From Candidatus Aminicenantota bacterium (GTDB lineage: Bacteria > Acidobacteriota > Aminicenantia > Aminicenantales > UBA8522), in assembly GCA_016934895.1 (NCBI GenBank), contig JAFGRZ010000166.1:1-6524 (forward strand): a stretch of DNA of 6,524 nucleotides. The letters are read 5' to 3'. The stretch's first letter is position 1, and each line of letters begins with the position of its first letter. The notes beneath the pieces are model-generated. The model searched no databases. It saw only the letters and a program-made list of their open reading frames with translations, and was not told the origin of the DNA. Positions 5,927 through 6,524 of this stretch are shown in pieces. A program made the translations under genes and the position numbers.

Positions 5927-6484
5927 CTAGTACATCTCCGTCAAACCGACGTCCGCCAGCACGATCCCCTGGCACGAATCGATGTTCTTGCGCAGTTCGC
6001 AGGGGACGACGATGATTCTTTTCCCCGGATCCTGGATCCCCCGGCTGAAATACTCGTTGAGGGCCTTGATGCCTTCCTTGGAGATGCATTTTCCGGAGGC
6101 GTGGGAGGTGTTGGCGCAGAGGGCCACATAGACCCAGGTTTTACGCCCTTTATCTCCCGCCGAACCGGCCTTATAGACTCCGCATTCGGGGTCGCATCTC
6201 ATGCACAGCATCAGGGCCATGACGTCATTCAAGGGGATCTCCCGGGAGCAATGCCTGCACTTGAGGTCGAATTTAGAGGCCTGGGAACTTCCGAGATAGC
6301 TCCAGAAATGGTCGCCTTCGCGATAGTCATCCTGGGGCGGAACAGGCTCCTCGGAGAAGAAAGAGATGCGGTTGCGGCATTGGAAGCACCCCTCGACGAC
6401 CAGATATCCGCTCCGGACATTGGTCATAGTCCATTCGTGTTGGCACGCGTTCCGGGGCTTGGTTTCGGGCATTTTTCTTTTCAT
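5927..6484 (-). CDS. Cysteine-rich, two-zinc-ribbon-like protein of unknown function
   Basis: A 185-residue soluble protein that I do not recognise as a named family. Numbered from the ATG at 6484, the N-terminal half holds two possible metal knuckle pairs: C14/H16 with C33-x2-C36, and C76-x2-C79 with C94-x2-C97 (plus C101). These look like two zinc ribbons, though redox-active or iron-sulfur use cannot be excluded. The C-terminal half (about 115-185) is an alpha/beta region with C123, C133, C162 and C171, containing KRIIVVPCELRKN (155-167) and IVLADVGL (174-181). There is no signal peptide or membrane segment. It is the first gene of the block and sits directly behind a strong-looking promoter. 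The start is uncertain: ATG 6484 would be nearly leaderless, ATG 6472 (181 aa) would leave a leader of about 10-12 nt with an A-rich weak ribosome site, and an in-frame TTG at 6517 lies upstream of the predicted transcript. Its place in the operon hints at maturation or control of the redox complex, but nothing in the sequence proves this. Confidence 0.7.
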   Translation of the reverse strand: MKRKMPETKPRNACQHEWTMTNVRSGYLVVEGCFQCRNRISFFSEEPVPPQDDYREGDHFWSYLGSSQASKFDLKCRHCSREIPLNDVMALMLCMRCDPECGVYKAGSAGDKGRKTWVYVALCANTSHASGKCISKEGIKALNEYFSRGIQDPGKRIIVVPCELRKNIDSCQGIVLADVGLTEMY

Positions 6485-6488
6485 AATC

Positions 6489-6517
6489 AATATACCAGAG
6501 AAGCCGGGAGATGGCAA
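6489..6517 (-). promoter_or_regulatory. Putative sigma-70-type promoter of the operon
   Basis: On the minus strand, TTGCCA (6512-6517) and TATATT (6489-6494) are separated by exactly 17 nt. Each hexamer matches the bacterial housekeeping consensus at five of six positions. The AT-rich -10 box stands out in a GC-rich window and lies immediately before the first gene. The predicted transcription start falls at about 6482-6484, on the ATG itself. No operator palindrome is visible in the 40 bases available upstream of the ATG. Confidence 0.55.
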
Positions 6518-6524
6518 AAAGAAG

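Noticed and set aside
1..6524. CRISPR arrays, tRNA/rRNA genes, insertion sequences or long repeats
   Set aside because: No repeated units, terminal inverted repeats, transposase motifs or tRNA-like folds were seen; nearly all bases are accounted for by the six coding regions.

Overview
The window is a single co-directional gene block on the minus strand, read from right to left. It contains six genes: five complete and one cut by the left edge. The base composition is visibly GC-rich (near 60% by eye, not counted). Coding density is very high, and the protein set belongs to an anaerobe that moves electrons between NAD(H), probably NADP(H), and ferredoxin. The sequence alone does not fix the lineage. 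Uncultured or syntrophic anaerobes such as Aminicenantes-type or deltaproteobacterial groups would fit, but that is only an impression.

Layout in transcription order: a near-consensus sigma-70-type promoter lies at 6489-6517. It is followed by a cysteine-rich, zinc-ribbon-like protein of unknown function (5927-6484), a small DRTGG-domain-like protein (5579-5905), a NuoE/HydC-type [2Fe-2S] subunit (5051-5536) and a NuoF/HydB-type flavin subunit with extra N- and C-terminal iron-sulfur domains (3199-5070). Next comes a large HydA/FdhA/NuoG-like iron-sulfur protein with a molybdopterin-oxidoreductase fold (683-3190). Last is the N-terminal 217 residues of an NfnA/SudB-like FAD/NAD-binding subunit that runs off the left edge (653 to 1). 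The gaps are 21 nt, 42 nt, a 20-nt overlap, 8 nt and 29 nt, which argues for one operon. No RNA gene, mobile element, CRISPR array or terminator was seen, and no gene-free stretch exceeds 45 bases.

How the parts may work together: the E and F subunits have the architecture of the core of electron-bifurcating HydABC-type enzymes, with FMN/NADH binding, an N3-like [4Fe-4S] cluster and a C-terminal 2x[4Fe-4S] domain. The partner here is not an [FeFe]-hydrogenase. It is a formate-dehydrogenase-like polypeptide in which the residue aligning with the catalytic Sec/Cys is Glu378, followed by Leu instead of His. It therefore looks like an electron-conducting subunit and not a formate dehydrogenase. 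Because the next gene is an NfnA-like flavoprotein, the most attractive reading is an unconventional multisubunit NADH/ferredoxin/NAD(P) oxidoreductase. It would be analogous in logic to the Nfn and Sporomusa Stn transhydrogenases but built from different parts. This is inference, and the gene just beyond position 1 (is it NfnB/GltD-like?) is the key missing evidence.
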